A stretch of 64,000 nucleotides of DNA. Origin: Parahoeflea halophila (GTDB taxonomy: Bacteria; Pseudomonadota; Alphaproteobacteria; Rhizobiales; Rhizobiaceae). Shown here piece by piece: positions 17,811 through 26,990 of this stretch. The notes beneath the pieces were generated by a model. It was not told where the DNA came from. It worked only from the letters and a program-made list of their open reading frames with translations, and made no database searches. Made by a program: the position numbers and the translations under genes. Location of the stretch: positions 1,032,836 through 1,096,835 of the forward strand of contig NZ_OCPC01000001.1 of the NCBI RefSeq assembly GCF_900220985.1, written 5' to 3'. Each line of letters opens with the position of its first letter. The stretch's first letter is position 1.

Positions 17811-18427
17811 GCCTCCGCCTCCAGCCTGGCCATGGGCATGATCGGAAACACCGAACCGGCAGAGCGAACCGCATACATTGCCTCGCCGTCGATTTCGACC
17901 TCTTCGCCCAGCGCCAGCAGATCATAGGTTACCGCCCGGTTGACCAGCGCTTCCAGCCGACCGCGTACCAGAATGTAGGGCTTGAGCTGATCGGTCTCGC
18001 CGGTAACGACGAATCGCAGCGGATTGTCCGGCCCGGCGCGCACCACGTCGCCGACATTGGTACGGAACGTCAGCACCTGTTCGCCAGCTTCCTCGCTCAC
18101 ACTCATCTCGACAGCCAGGAAGGGCGCATCGGCCACACGAATTCCGATCTTTTCCACAGGTGTGACGAGATAGGTCCTGTCATCCTCGTCCCGGCGCAAC
18201 ACCGTGGAAAATAGCCGTACCAGGGCGGGACGGCCGATCGGTGTTCCCATGTAGAACCAGGTGCCGTCGGCCCGGATTTCCATGTCGATATCGCCACAAT
18301 AGTCCGGATTCCAGCGGTCAACCGGCGGCAATCCGTCCTTGCCGGCATTCCGGTCGGCCTGGGCGCGCGAAATCATCGCGGCAAGATCTGCCGGATCTGA
18401 TTTCATCTCGGTCCTTGTTTTTGCCAT
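17807..18427 (-). CDS. DUF1285 protein
   Basis: A 206-residue protein matching DUF1285: an early PPVDRWNPDYCGDIDMEIRADGTWFYMGTPIGR followed by LVRLFSTVLRRDEDDRTYLVTPVEK. It is predicted soluble. The family is widespread in alphaproteobacteria and commonly precedes the Nudix-cca pair, as here, but its role is unknown. First gene of the DUF1285-Nudix-cca operon, divergent from the MoxR operon. Confidence 0.88.
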   Translation of the reverse strand: MAKTRTEMKSDPADLAAMISRAQADRNAGKDGLPPVDRWNPDYCGDIDMEIRADGTWFYMGTPIGRPALVRLFSTVLRRDEDDRTYLVTPVEKIGIRVADAPFLAVEMSVSEEAGEQVLTFRTNVGDVVRAGPDNPLRFVVTGETDQLKPYILVRGRLEALVNRAVTYDLLALGEEVEIDGEAMYAVRSAGSVFPIMPMARLEAEA

Positions 18428-18543
18428 TGTCCTGTCCAGCTATGGTTACACATGACCAGATAGTCATCTCGACGGCTCTTGTCAGCCTTTCAGCACAGAA
18501 TAAGCTGATCGAGAGAGACGAACCAGAACGCGCGGAGACACTC

Positions 18544-19557
18544 ATGGGACGCATCGACGCTGGCGCCAAGCCGATTGACGAAAAGGCAGTGATCGCTGCA
18601 GCCGAAGAGGCGCTGGCCGATATCTCCGCCGTCAAGACAGCCGTGTCCGAGGTCATTTTCGGGCAGGAAAGCGTCGTCGAGCAAACCCTGCTGGCGGTTC
18701 TGTCGGGTGGTCACGCGCTGCTGGTGGGTGTTCCTGGCCTTGCCAAGACCAAGCTTGTCACCACGCTCGGCACGGTTCTCGGACTGACCGCCAACCGCAT
18801 CCAGTTTACCCCCGACCTGATGCCCTCGGACATTCTCGGCTCCGAGGTCATGGACCAGGACGAGCGCGGACGCCGCTCCTTCCGGTTCGTTTCCGGCCCG
18901 GTGTTCACCCAGTTGCTGATGGCCGACGAGATCAACCGCGCCTCGCCGCGCACCCAGTCGGCGCTGCTGCAGGCGATGCAGGAGTACCACGTCACCGTCG
19001 CCGGCGCGCCGCATGACCTGCCCCGGCCCTTCCACGTTCTGGCCACTCAGAACCCGCTCGAGCAGGAAGGCACTTACCCGTTGCCCGAAGCCCAGCTCGA
19101 CCGCTTCCTGATGCAGGTCGACGTGCCCTATCCCGAAATGGCCGCCGAACGGCGGATTCTGCTGGAAACCACCAGCGGGCAGGAAGCCGTCGCCCGGCCG
19201 GCCATCACCATGGAACGTCTGGTCGCGATCCAGGCGCTGATCCGGCAGATGCCGGTGCCCGAATCCGTGGTCGACGCCATTCTCGAGCTTGTCCGGGCCG
19301 CCCGCCCCGGCCATGGCAACGCGAAAGTGGATGAAACCGTCTCCTGGGGGCCGGGTCCCCGCGCCGGCCAGGCCATGATGCTTTGCGCCCGCGCCCGCGC
19401 TCTGTATGACGGCAGGCTCGCCCCCTCCATCGATGATGTCCGCGCCCTGGCCGAACCGATCCTGCAGCACCGCATGGCGCTGACATTCAGCGCCCGCGCT
19501 GAAGGCATCGGCATTCGTGACGTGATTGCCGGCCTCGTCACCCCGAAAGCCGGTTGA
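18544..19557 (+). CDS. MoxR-family AAA ATPase
   Basis: Chaperone-like AAA+ ATPase of 337 residues; MoxR proteins work with von Willebrand-type partners to mature or insert cofactors. Walker A GVPGLAKTK at about 63-71, Walker B LMADEINRASPRTQ near 126-139, sensor motif ATQNPLEQEGTYPLPEAQLDRF near 165-186. The start at 18544 has GGAGA five bases upstream; an earlier in-frame ATG at 18442 lies in the divergent promoter region. First gene of a four-gene operon with DUF58, DUF4159 and a large membrane protein. Confidence 0.94.
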   Translation: MGRIDAGAKPIDEKAVIAAAEEALADISAVKTAVSEVIFGQESVVEQTLLAVLSGGHALLVGVPGLAKTKLVTTLGTVLGLTANRIQFTPDLMPSDILGSEVMDQDERGRRSFRFVSGPVFTQLLMADEINRASPRTQSALLQAMQEYHVTVAGAPHDLPRPFHVLATQNPLEQEGTYPLPEAQLDRFLMQVDVPYPEMAAERRILLETTSGQEAVARPAITMERLVAIQALIRQMPVPESVVDAILELVRAARPGHGNAKVDETVSWGPGPRAGQAMMLCARARALYDGRLAPSIDDVRALAEPILQHRMALTFSARAEGIGIRDVIAGLVTPKAG

Positions 19558-19561
19558 GCCG

Positions 19562-20479
19562 ATGGCGCCGATCGGCCAGCTGACCCAGCCAACAAAGCGG
19601 CTTGACGCGCTAGCCCGCGCCCGCCAGCGCGCGGCCCTGCTGCCCGATTGCCTGGCCGAGGCGCGGCGCGTTGCAAACACCGTGATTGCCGGCTGGCACG
19701 GACGCCGCAAGCGCGGCATCGGCGAGACCTTCTGGCAGTTCCGGCCCTATGTCGAGGGCGAATCGCTCTCGCGCATCGACTGGCGCCGCTCGGCCCGCGA
19801 CGACCATCTCTATGTCCGCGACCGGGAGTGGGAAGCCGCCCACACGATCTGGCTCTGGGCTGACCAGTCGCCCTCCATGCTCTACAAGTCCGGTCTCGCG
19901 CCGGTCAGCAAGGAAAGCCGCGGCCTTGTGCTGATGCTGGCGCTGGCCGAGATCTTGGCGCGCTCGGGAGAACGTGTAGGTTGTCCCGGGGTGATGGAGC
20001 CGGTCTCCTCGCGAAACGCCGCTGAGCGGCTGGCGCTGGCCCTGGCCCATGCTCCGCTGCAAACCGCGTTCCCCGATCTCGGACGCATCGGCCGGATGAG
20101 CGATGTCGTGCTGATCGGCGATTTTCTTGACGCCGACGAAACCCTTGAGAACTGCATCGGCCCAGCCGCAAGGCGCGGCATCCACGGCCACATCATCGAG
20201 ATCTCCGACCCCTCCGAGGAAAGCTTCCCCTATACGGGGCGCACCGAATTCCGCGATCCGGAAACCGGTCGGAAACTGGTCGCAGGCCGCGCCGAAACGG
20301 TGGCCGCGGATTACCGTCAGGCCTGGCTCGCCCGCCGCGATGCGCTGGCTGAGGGTGTGCGCCGCAGAGGCTGGAGCTTCCTGACCCACCGCACCGACCG
20401 GCTGGCCTCGGAAGCCCTTGCCGCAGCCCACGGCCACCTGTCGGGCATTCCCGCGGCCCGTAAGGCAGAGCAATCATGA
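19562..20479 (+). CDS. DUF58 protein (MoxR partner)
   Basis: A 305-residue soluble protein with the DUF58 signature GRRKRGIGETFWQFRPYVEGESLSRIDWRRSARDDHLYVRDREWE near 47-92, the von Willebrand-like partner that accompanies MoxR. LWADQSPSM near 99-107 has a DxSxS-like metal-site start (MIDAS-like, DQSPS). It starts four bases after moxR and overlaps the next gene by four bases. The operon probably builds or stabilises an envelope complex; this is inferred from families. Confidence 0.9.
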   Translation: MAPIGQLTQPTKRLDALARARQRAALLPDCLAEARRVANTVIAGWHGRRKRGIGETFWQFRPYVEGESLSRIDWRRSARDDHLYVRDREWEAAHTIWLWADQSPSMLYKSGLAPVSKESRGLVLMLALAEILARSGERVGCPGVMEPVSSRNAAERLALALAHAPLQTAFPDLGRIGRMSDVVLIGDFLDADETLENCIGPAARRGIHGHIIEISDPSEESFPYTGRTEFRDPETGRKLVAGRAETVAADYRQAWLARRDALAEGVRRRGWSFLTHRTDRLASEALAAAHGHLSGIPAARKAEQS

Positions 20480-23286
20480 TCGCTGGCCTGCCTTTTGCCT
20501 TCGGCGCCCCGGCAATCCTGTTCGGACTGCTGGCCCTGCCGGTGATCTGGTGGCTGCTGCGGCTGACCCCGCCGCGCCCGCAGGCCGAACCCTTTGCCCC
20601 GCTGGCCATTCTCGCCCGTGTTCTCAAGGCCGAGGAAACCCCGTCGCGCAGCCCCTGGTGGCTCACCGCCCTGCGCCTGCTCATCGCTGCGCTGGTGATC
20701 CTCGCCCTGGCCGAGCCGGTGCTCAATCCGCGTGACCGGGCATTGTCGTCGAACGGCCCGCTGGCGCTGATCATCGACAATGGCTGGGCCACGTCTCCCG
20801 ACTGGCAAACCCGAACCGAAGCTGCCGAAGCCCTGATCGGTGAGGCCGAGGATCTCGATATCCCGGTGTCGATCGTCTTTACCGCCAACCGCCGCCACGA
20901 TGCCACGCCGACGAGTTTCGAGCGCGCCCGCGAGCAGTTGCGCGCCGCCAGGCCGCAGCCGCTCCGCCCCGAGCGCGACGCCTCGGTGACGGCACTGGTC
21001 GCAGCCCTTGGCCAGACCCGGCCGGGAACCATCGCCTATATCACCGATGGCATCGACACCGCCGACGCCGCCGAGGCTTTCAGCCGCCTGTCAGCGCTCG
21101 AGCCCGGCGCCATCCGCATCATCGGCGCCGAAGATGCTCAGGCGCTGGCCCTGACCGGTGCCGACAATGGCGCCGAAGCTCTCTCGGTCACCGTGAACCG
21201 CCTGTCCGCCGATGGCAGCGAGCGCTACGAGCTGACCGCAAGCGACAGCAAGGGCCGAAACATCGCCGCAGGCGAAATCCGTTTCGAAGCCGGCGCGGCA
21301 GAGGCCACCGGCACCATCCTGGCCCCCTTTGAAATCCGCAACGACATCGCCCGGCTCGATGTCCGCGGCATCGAAACCGCCGGCTCGGCGCGCCTGCTCG
21401 ACGACAGTTTCCGCCGCCGCCGGGTGGCGCTGGTTTCGGGCGAAGCCGCCGACATCGCCCAGCCGCTGCTCTCGCCGCTCTACTACATCAACCGCGCGCT
21501 CTCGCCCTATGCCGACCTGATCCAGGCCGATACGGAGCAATTGTCCGTCGCTGTCCCAAGGCTGCTCGAGCAGTTGCCTGCGGTGGTGGTGCTGTCCGAC
21601 ATCGGCACCCTGCCCGAGGATGTCAGCACCAGCCTGAATGATTGGGTCGAGCGTGGCGGCACGCTGGTCCGCTTTGCCGGTCCGCGCCTGGCCGCCGCGC
21701 CTGCCGATGACAGGCTGTTGCCGGTACTGTTGCGCAAGGGCGAGCGCGAACTGGGCGGTGCCCTGTCCTGGATCGAGCCGCAACCGCTGGCGGACTACCC
21801 GGCCAGCGGGCCATTCGCCGGCCTGCCGACCCCGCGGGACATCACCGTGCGGCGCCAGGTTCTGGCCGAGCCGTCTTCGGATCTGGCGTCGCGCACCTGG
21901 GCCAGTCTCGCCGATGGCACACCGCTTGTCACCGCCGCTGAACGCGGTGCCGGCCGGGTGGTGCTGTTTCATGTCACCGCCGAAGCAAGCTGGTCGAACC
22001 TGCCGATTTCGGGCCATTTCGTCGATATGCTGCGCCGGGTAGTGCAATTGTCGCGTGCGGTCTCGGGCGGCGGCGAGGCCGGATCCGGCATCCTGCCGCC
22101 TTGGCGTCTGCTCGATGCCAATGCCGCACTGGTACCCGCGAGCGGCGACGCCAGGCCGCTCGATCTGACCACAGGCACTGCGATACAGGCCGGCCGGGAC
22201 AATCCTCCCGGGCTTTACGGCAGCGAGGACGGTTTCGTCGCCCTCAACCTTTTCGGTCCCGGCGATCAGCTCGCCCCCATCACCATTCCGGAGTTCGAAG
22301 TGCCCGTCACCCGCTCCACCCTGACAACTGACAGCGCCGTCGATTTCCGGCCCTGGCTGTTCGGCGCAGCTCTCATCGCGCTGCTTGCCGATACGCTGAT
22401 CGTGCTCGTGCTCAGTGGCGCGTTCCGCCGCCGCAGCCTGAAACCGGCCTCTGCAGCGGCAACCCTGGTATTCGCCGCGGGCCTGATGCTGTTTATGTTA
22501 GCAGCCCCCGGCGCGCCACGTGCTCAGGACAGCCAGCCCGGCGATGCCGAGCTGCTCGAAAGCCTGGACCGGACCCGTCTGGCCTATGTCATCACCGGCG
22601 ACGAGGAGACCGACAATATTTCCAGGCTCGGGCTCGACAGCCTGTCGCGCTACCTCTTCAGCAGAACCGCGCTGGAGCCCGGCACGGCGGTGGGGGTCGA
22701 CATCGAGACCGCGCCGCTGGCGCTCTATCCGTTGATCTACTGGCCGATGAGCGAGGATGCCGACATTCCCTCACCTGGCGCCATCAGCCGGATCGATGCC
22801 TACATGAAAAGCGGCGGCACGGTGCTGTTTGACACGAGGGACCGGATCGTCGATCTCGGCAGCGGCTCCAGCACCCTGACCGTGCGGCTTCAGCAGATCC
22901 TTGCCAGCCTCGATATCCCGCCGCTCGAGCCGGTTCCCGCCGATCACGTGCTGACCAAATCCTTCTTCCTGCTCGACACCTTCCCGGGCCGCTATTCCGA
23001 CGGCCCGCTCTGGGTGGAAGCAATCCCCCAGTCGGACAATCCCGCCGAACGCCCGGCCCGTGCCGGCGACGGCGTCTCCTCGATCCTGATCACCGGCAAC
23101 GACATGGCCGCGGCTTGGGCCATGGACGAGCAGGGCTTTCCGTTGTTTTCCACGGTCCCGGCAGATCCCTGGCAGCGCGAATACGCCTTCCGCGCCGGCG
23201 TCAACATCGTCATGTACATGCTGACCGGCAACTACAAGGCCGACCAGGTCCACATCCCCGCGCTTCTCGAACGATTGGGGCAATGA
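20476..23286 (+). CDS. Large membrane protein with BatA-like N-terminus and DUF4159 C-terminus
   Basis: A 936-residue protein. Residues 1-85 form two membrane helices with the aerotolerance (BatA) pattern RLTPPRPQAEPFAPLAILARV between them. A long periplasmic or cytosolic region follows, then helices near 635-655 and 660-680 and an AQDSQ cleavage-like site. Residues about 705-930 match DUF4159, a ThuA/amidotransferase-like fold (YPLIYWPMSE, GGTVLFDTRD). In the MoxR operon it probably anchors the complex. No enzymatic residue can be named with confidence. Confidence 0.88.
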   Translation: MIAGLPFAFGAPAILFGLLALPVIWWLLRLTPPRPQAEPFAPLAILARVLKAEETPSRSPWWLTALRLLIAALVILALAEPVLNPRDRALSSNGPLALIIDNGWATSPDWQTRTEAAEALIGEAEDLDIPVSIVFTANRRHDATPTSFERAREQLRAARPQPLRPERDASVTALVAALGQTRPGTIAYITDGIDTADAAEAFSRLSALEPGAIRIIGAEDAQALALTGADNGAEALSVTVNRLSADGSERYELTASDSKGRNIAAGEIRFEAGAAEATGTILAPFEIRNDIARLDVRGIETAGSARLLDDSFRRRRVALVSGEAADIAQPLLSPLYYINRALSPYADLIQADTEQLSVAVPRLLEQLPAVVVLSDIGTLPEDVSTSLNDWVERGGTLVRFAGPRLAAAPADDRLLPVLLRKGERELGGALSWIEPQPLADYPASGPFAGLPTPRDITVRRQVLAEPSSDLASRTWASLADGTPLVTAAERGAGRVVLFHVTAEASWSNLPISGHFVDMLRRVVQLSRAVSGGGEAGSGILPPWRLLDANAALVPASGDARPLDLTTGTAIQAGRDNPPGLYGSEDGFVALNLFGPGDQLAPITIPEFEVPVTRSTLTTDSAVDFRPWLFGAALIALLADTLIVLVLSGAFRRRSLKPASAAATLVFAAGLMLFMLAAPGAPRAQDSQPGDAELLESLDRTRLAYVITGDEETDNISRLGLDSLSRYLFSRTALEPGTAVGVDIETAPLALYPLIYWPMSEDADIPSPGAISRIDAYMKSGGTVLFDTRDRIVDLGSGSSTLTVRLQQILASLDIPPLEPVPADHVLTKSFFLLDTFPGRYSDGPLWVEAIPQSDNPAERPARAGDGVSSILITGNDMAAAWAMDEQGFPLFSTVPADPWQREYAFRAGVNIVMYMLTGNYKADQVHIPALLERLGQ

Positions 23287-23287
23287 G

Positions 23288-25351
23288 ATGAGCCTCGCCT
23301 TCGATCCTTTCCTGCCGCTGCCGGTGCTTCTGGTGATTGCCCTTGTCGCCCTGCTGCTGGTCGGCTGGGCCATTGCCAAACGCATGCGAGGTGCTGCCCT
23401 TCGGGCGCTGGCGCTATCAGCCCTGGTGCTGGCGCTGGCCAACCCGGTCGCCAATTTCGAGGACCGCGAACCCCTCACCAGCATCGTCGCCATCGTTGTC
23501 GACCGCAGCCCCAGCCAGATGAGTGCGGACCGGGTGGCGCGCACCGATGCCGCACTGAAGGCCTTGACCGAACGCATCGCCCGCTATCCCGCCTTTGAAA
23601 CCCGCATCATCGAATCCGTAGCCGATCCGGATGCGCAATCGCCTTCCACCCGCCTGTTCGAGGCGCTGTCCTCCGGCATCCGCGATGTCCCGAGCTCGCG
23701 GCTTGCCGGTGCGGTGATGATCACCGACGGCCAGATCCACGACCTTCCGGCTTCGCTCTCGGCATCGGGTCTCGACGCGCCCCTGCACGGACTGATTGTC
23801 GGCGACGAGGACGAGATCGACCGCCGCGTCGATGTGGTTCGCAGCCCGCGTTTCGGCATCGTCGGCGAAGATCAGGAGATCGTCTACAGGGTCAGCGAGG
23901 ACGGTGCGGCTTCAGCGGGCAACCCGGTCGATGTCACGGTCCGGATTAACGGCGAGGAGCTCTCCGTTGAGACCGTGCCTGTGGGCGAGGAAAACTCGTT
24001 CTATCTCAATCTCCCGCGCGCCGGCGAGAACATCGTCGAATTCTCGGTCGATGAACTTGATGGCGAAGTCACCACCGCCAACAACCACACCGTCACGCTG
24101 ATTGAAGGTATTCGCGAAAACCTGCGCGTGCTTCTGGTCTCCGGCGCGCCGCACTCGGGCGAACGCGCCTGGCGCAATCTCTTGAAATCCGATGCTTCCG
24201 TTGATCTGGTGCACTTCACCATTCTGCGCCCGCCGGAAAAGCAGGACGGAACGCCGATCTCCGAACTTTCGCTTATCGCCTTTCCGACCCGCGAGCTGTT
24301 TGTCGAAAAGGTCGACGAGTTCGACCTCATCATCTTCGACCGCTACCAGAACCGCGGCGTCCTGCCGGTGCTCTATTACGATTACATCGCCCGCTATGTC
24401 GAAGATGGCGGCGCGATGCTGGTCGCCGCCGGGCCGGAATTCTCAGGCATCGAATCCATTGCCGACACCCCGCTGGCGCCGGCCCTTCCCGCGGTGCCCA
24501 CCGGTTCTGTGACGGATGCCGGCTACTATCCGCGCCTGTCCGAAAATGGCAAACGCCATCCGGTGACCCGGTCACTGCCCGGTGGCGCCAACGAGCCGCC
24601 CGGCTGGGGCCGCTGGTTCCGCACCGTCGGCGTCGGCGACACCATCGGCGACGTGGTGATGAACGGCGCCGACAACCAGCCGCTCCTGGTGCTCAACCGC
24701 TACGGCGAAGGCCGGGTGGCGATGCTGCTGTCCGACCACGGCTGGCTCTGGGCGCGGGGCTTTGAAGGCGGCGGCCCGCATGTCGCACTCTACCGCCGCA
24801 TTGCCCACTGGTTGATGAAGGAACCCTCGCTGGAAGAAGAGGCCCTGCGTGCAACCGCCAACGGACGCACCCTCGTCATCGAGCGCCAGACCATGGCCGA
24901 CACGACGGACCCGGCCACAGTCACCTTGCCGTCGGGAGAAACCCGCGAGATCATCCTGGCGCCTGCCGGCGAAGGCCTGTTCCGTACCGAACTGGTGCTG
25001 GATCAACCGGGCCTCGTCGAGGTTACCTCAGGTGACTTGCGCGCGCTGGCTCATGTCGGCGCGGTCAATGCGCCGGAATTCCGCGCCACCGTGTCAACCA
25101 CCAGCCTGATCAAGCCCCTCTCCGAAGAAAGCGGCGGCCTGACGACGCGCGTTAATGCAACGGCAAGCGACTTGCCGCAGATACTGCCGACCCGCTCCGC
25201 CCGCATTGACGCCGGAGACCGTATGGGATTGCGCGCCAGCAGCGAAAGCGTGCTCAAGGGCGTGCGTTCCATCCCGCTGTTCGGCGGCTTCCTCGGCCTC
25301 GCCCTGATGATCCTGGCGCTCGGCGCCACCTGGTTCCGCGAGGGGCGCTGA
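23288..25351 (+). CDS. Large membrane protein of the MoxR operon with a glutamine-amidotransferase-like domain
   Basis: A 687-residue protein with N-terminal helices (about 9-26 and 35-55), a von Willebrand-like stretch (IVAIVVDRSPSQMSADR near 63-79; DRSPS resembles a MIDAS motif), a class I amidotransferase-like fold (YDYIARYVEDGGAMLVAAGPEF near 362-383) and a final helix at about 665-682. It starts one base after DUF4159 stops. In related operons it is the last component; the partner and function are unknown. Confidence 0.85.
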   Translation: MSLAFDPFLPLPVLLVIALVALLLVGWAIAKRMRGAALRALALSALVLALANPVANFEDREPLTSIVAIVVDRSPSQMSADRVARTDAALKALTERIARYPAFETRIIESVADPDAQSPSTRLFEALSSGIRDVPSSRLAGAVMITDGQIHDLPASLSASGLDAPLHGLIVGDEDEIDRRVDVVRSPRFGIVGEDQEIVYRVSEDGAASAGNPVDVTVRINGEELSVETVPVGEENSFYLNLPRAGENIVEFSVDELDGEVTTANNHTVTLIEGIRENLRVLLVSGAPHSGERAWRNLLKSDASVDLVHFTILRPPEKQDGTPISELSLIAFPTRELFVEKVDEFDLIIFDRYQNRGVLPVLYYDYIARYVEDGGAMLVAAGPEFSGIESIADTPLAPALPAVPTGSVTDAGYYPRLSENGKRHPVTRSLPGGANEPPGWGRWFRTVGVGDTIGDVVMNGADNQPLLVLNRYGEGRVAMLLSDHGWLWARGFEGGGPHVALYRRIAHWLMKEPSLEEEALRATANGRTLVIERQTMADTTDPATVTLPSGETREIILAPAGEGLFRTELVLDQPGLVEVTSGDLRALAHVGAVNAPEFRATVSTTSLIKPLSEESGGLTTRVNATASDLPQILPTRSARIDAGDRMGLRASSESVLKGVRSIPLFGGFLGLALMILALGATWFREGR

Positions 25352-25354
25352 CAA

Positions 25355-25400
25355 ATGTCGCGTTCAATTGAAGTCCTTTGAACGGTACCGTGCGTATGTC
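25355..25400. repeat. Imperfect palindrome of the ATGTCGCGTTCAA type
   Basis: ATGTCG is followed by CGTTCAA (25361-25367) and its complement TTGAACG (25378-25384). The same opening, ATGTCGCGTTCAA, occurs in the larger palindrome at 44096-44148. Both are intergenic, which suggests a dispersed rhizobial palindromic element; the copy here is more degenerate. Confidence 0.5.
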
Positions 25401-25432
25401 AATTCAAAGGTCGCTTTCACCGCCGCGCAACG

Positions 25433-25462
25433 AAAACGGCGGCCACCCTGTGGTGACCGCCG
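25433..25462 (-). terminator. Terminator after ggpS
   Basis: CGGCGG (25437-25442) and CCGCCG (25457-25462) enclose a further CACC/GGTG pairing with a CTGT loop and one mismatch. On the minus strand the hairpin is followed by TTTT, so it fits the end of the gpsA-phosphatase-ggpS transcript. Confidence 0.7.
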
Positions 25463-25492
25463 CACACTTCGCAGAGCCATGAAAGCTGACGT

Positions 25493-26986
25493 TCAGCTGG
25501 CCTTGGACAGCGTCTCTCCGTCACCGAAATAGCTCATCTGGTCCTCGGCCCATGCCTTGATGCCGTATTTTTCGACGGTCTTGCGCATCATTGCCATGCG
25601 CTCCCGGCGCTCCTGCTCGGGCATGGCCAGCGCCTGTTCGATAGCCATATCCATCGACCGGTGCGAGAACGGGTTGGTGATGACGGCTGATGACAGCTCA
25701 ACCGCGGCCCCGGCGAATTCCGACAGCACCAGTACGCCGTCGCCATCGGTGCGCGCGGCCGCATATTCCTTGCACACGAGGTTCATGCCGTCGGCCAGCG
25801 GCGTGATCCAGCACACATCGGCAAGCTGGTAATAAGCGATCAGGTCCTTGAACGGGATCGCCGTGGAAATCAGCGCCACCGGCTGCCATTCGAAGGATCC
25901 GAACGTGCCGTTGATCCGGCCCGCCAGCTGTTCGATCTCACCTTGGATTTCCTCATAGGCCGCCATGTTGCGGTTGGCGCCGACCGAGACATGCATCAGC
26001 CGCACCTTGCCGTGCAGCTCGGGATTTGCCTGCAGCAGCCGTTCATAGCTTTCGAGCTGCTGAACACCGCCTTTCGTGTAATCGGTGCGACCTACAGAGA
26101 GGATCAGTTTGCAATCCCCGAGTTCGGCGCGGATCGCTTTGGCGTTCTCGCGCGTATCTTCAGTCGCCGCCTGTTCCTGGATGAAGTCCCAGTCGATCCC
26201 CACCGGCGCACTCGAGATCCGGATCGTCCGGCCCTGATATTGCACCGATTCCGGGATCCGCCGGTCCGTCAGCGCCGTGCCTTCCCAGATGAAGTCCGGA
26301 TTGACGTCCTTGCGCACTACATTGCCGACTTCCAGCAAACTCTGCGCCACATGCACGAAGTTCACGGCGTAACGCGGAATGTGGAACCCGACCACATCGC
26401 AGGCAAGCAGGCTGTCGACGATTTCGCGCCGCCAGGGCAGCACGTTGAACATGTCGGCAGCCGGAAACGGCGTGTGATGGAAGAATGAGATCTTCACGTC
26501 GGGACGAAGCTTGCGCAGATAGCCGGGAACCAGCCACAAATTGTAGTCGTGCACCCAGACCACGGCCCCTGGTGCAGCTTCGGCAGCCGCGGCCTCGGCA
26601 AAGGCCCAGTTCACCTCGCGGAATGTCGGCCAGTCGACGGGGTCGTAATTGTAGCGTTCCTTGAACGAGTGCAGAATCGGCCAGAACGCCTCCTTCGAGG
26701 TGATGTGGTAGAAGCTCGAGACCTGATCCGGCGTCAGCGGCAGCCGCGTGACCGAGTATTTGCCGTAGCTGTCCTCGATCTCGATGACCCGTTCGAAGTC
26801 CGGGTTGGCGGCATCATCCGCCAGTTTCCAGGCAACCCAGGCCCCCTTGTCGACACGGCCGAAAAAGCCTTTCAGCGTCGGCACGATCCCGTTCGGGCTC
26901 TTGTTTTCCTTGAAAACGATCTTCCCGTTTTCTTCGACTTCCTCATAGGGTTGACGGTGATAAACGATGACAAGATCGCTGGCCAT
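25493..26986 (-). CDS. ggpS: Glucosylglycerol-phosphate synthase (GT20 family)
   Basis: Predicted to transfer glucose from ADP-glucose to glycerol 3-phosphate, the first committed step to the compatible solute glucosylglycerol. The 497-residue length matches cyanobacterial GgpS. Features that I recognise from GgpS rather than OtsA are SPNGIVPTL at 30-38 (in place of the GGL loop), FYHITSKEAFWPILHSF at 92-108, HDYNLWLVP at 146-154 and FFHHTPFP at 168-175. The ATG at 26986 gives the conserved MASDLVIVYHRQPY start. It lies four bases after the phosphatase gene and downstream of gpsA. An automatic label of trehalose-phosphate synthase would be expected; substrate use is inferred. Confidence 0.85.
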   Translation of the reverse strand: MASDLVIVYHRQPYEEVEENGKIVFKENKSPNGIVPTLKGFFGRVDKGAWVAWKLADDAANPDFERVIEIEDSYGKYSVTRLPLTPDQVSSFYHITSKEAFWPILHSFKERYNYDPVDWPTFREVNWAFAEAAAAEAAPGAVVWVHDYNLWLVPGYLRKLRPDVKISFFHHTPFPAADMFNVLPWRREIVDSLLACDVVGFHIPRYAVNFVHVAQSLLEVGNVVRKDVNPDFIWEGTALTDRRIPESVQYQGRTIRISSAPVGIDWDFIQEQAATEDTRENAKAIRAELGDCKLILSVGRTDYTKGGVQQLESYERLLQANPELHGKVRLMHVSVGANRNMAAYEEIQGEIEQLAGRINGTFGSFEWQPVALISTAIPFKDLIAYYQLADVCWITPLADGMNLVCKEYAAARTDGDGVLVLSEFAGAAVELSSAVITNPFSHRSMDMAIEQALAMPEQERRERMAMMRKTVEKYGIKAWAEDQMSYFGDGETLSKAS

Positions 26987-26990
26987 GTAA

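Noticed and set aside
25493-26986. Trehalose-6-phosphate synthase (otsA) as the name of the GT20 gene
   Set aside because: Motifs and the gpsA/phosphatase context fit GgpS better; otsA stays a possible alternative.
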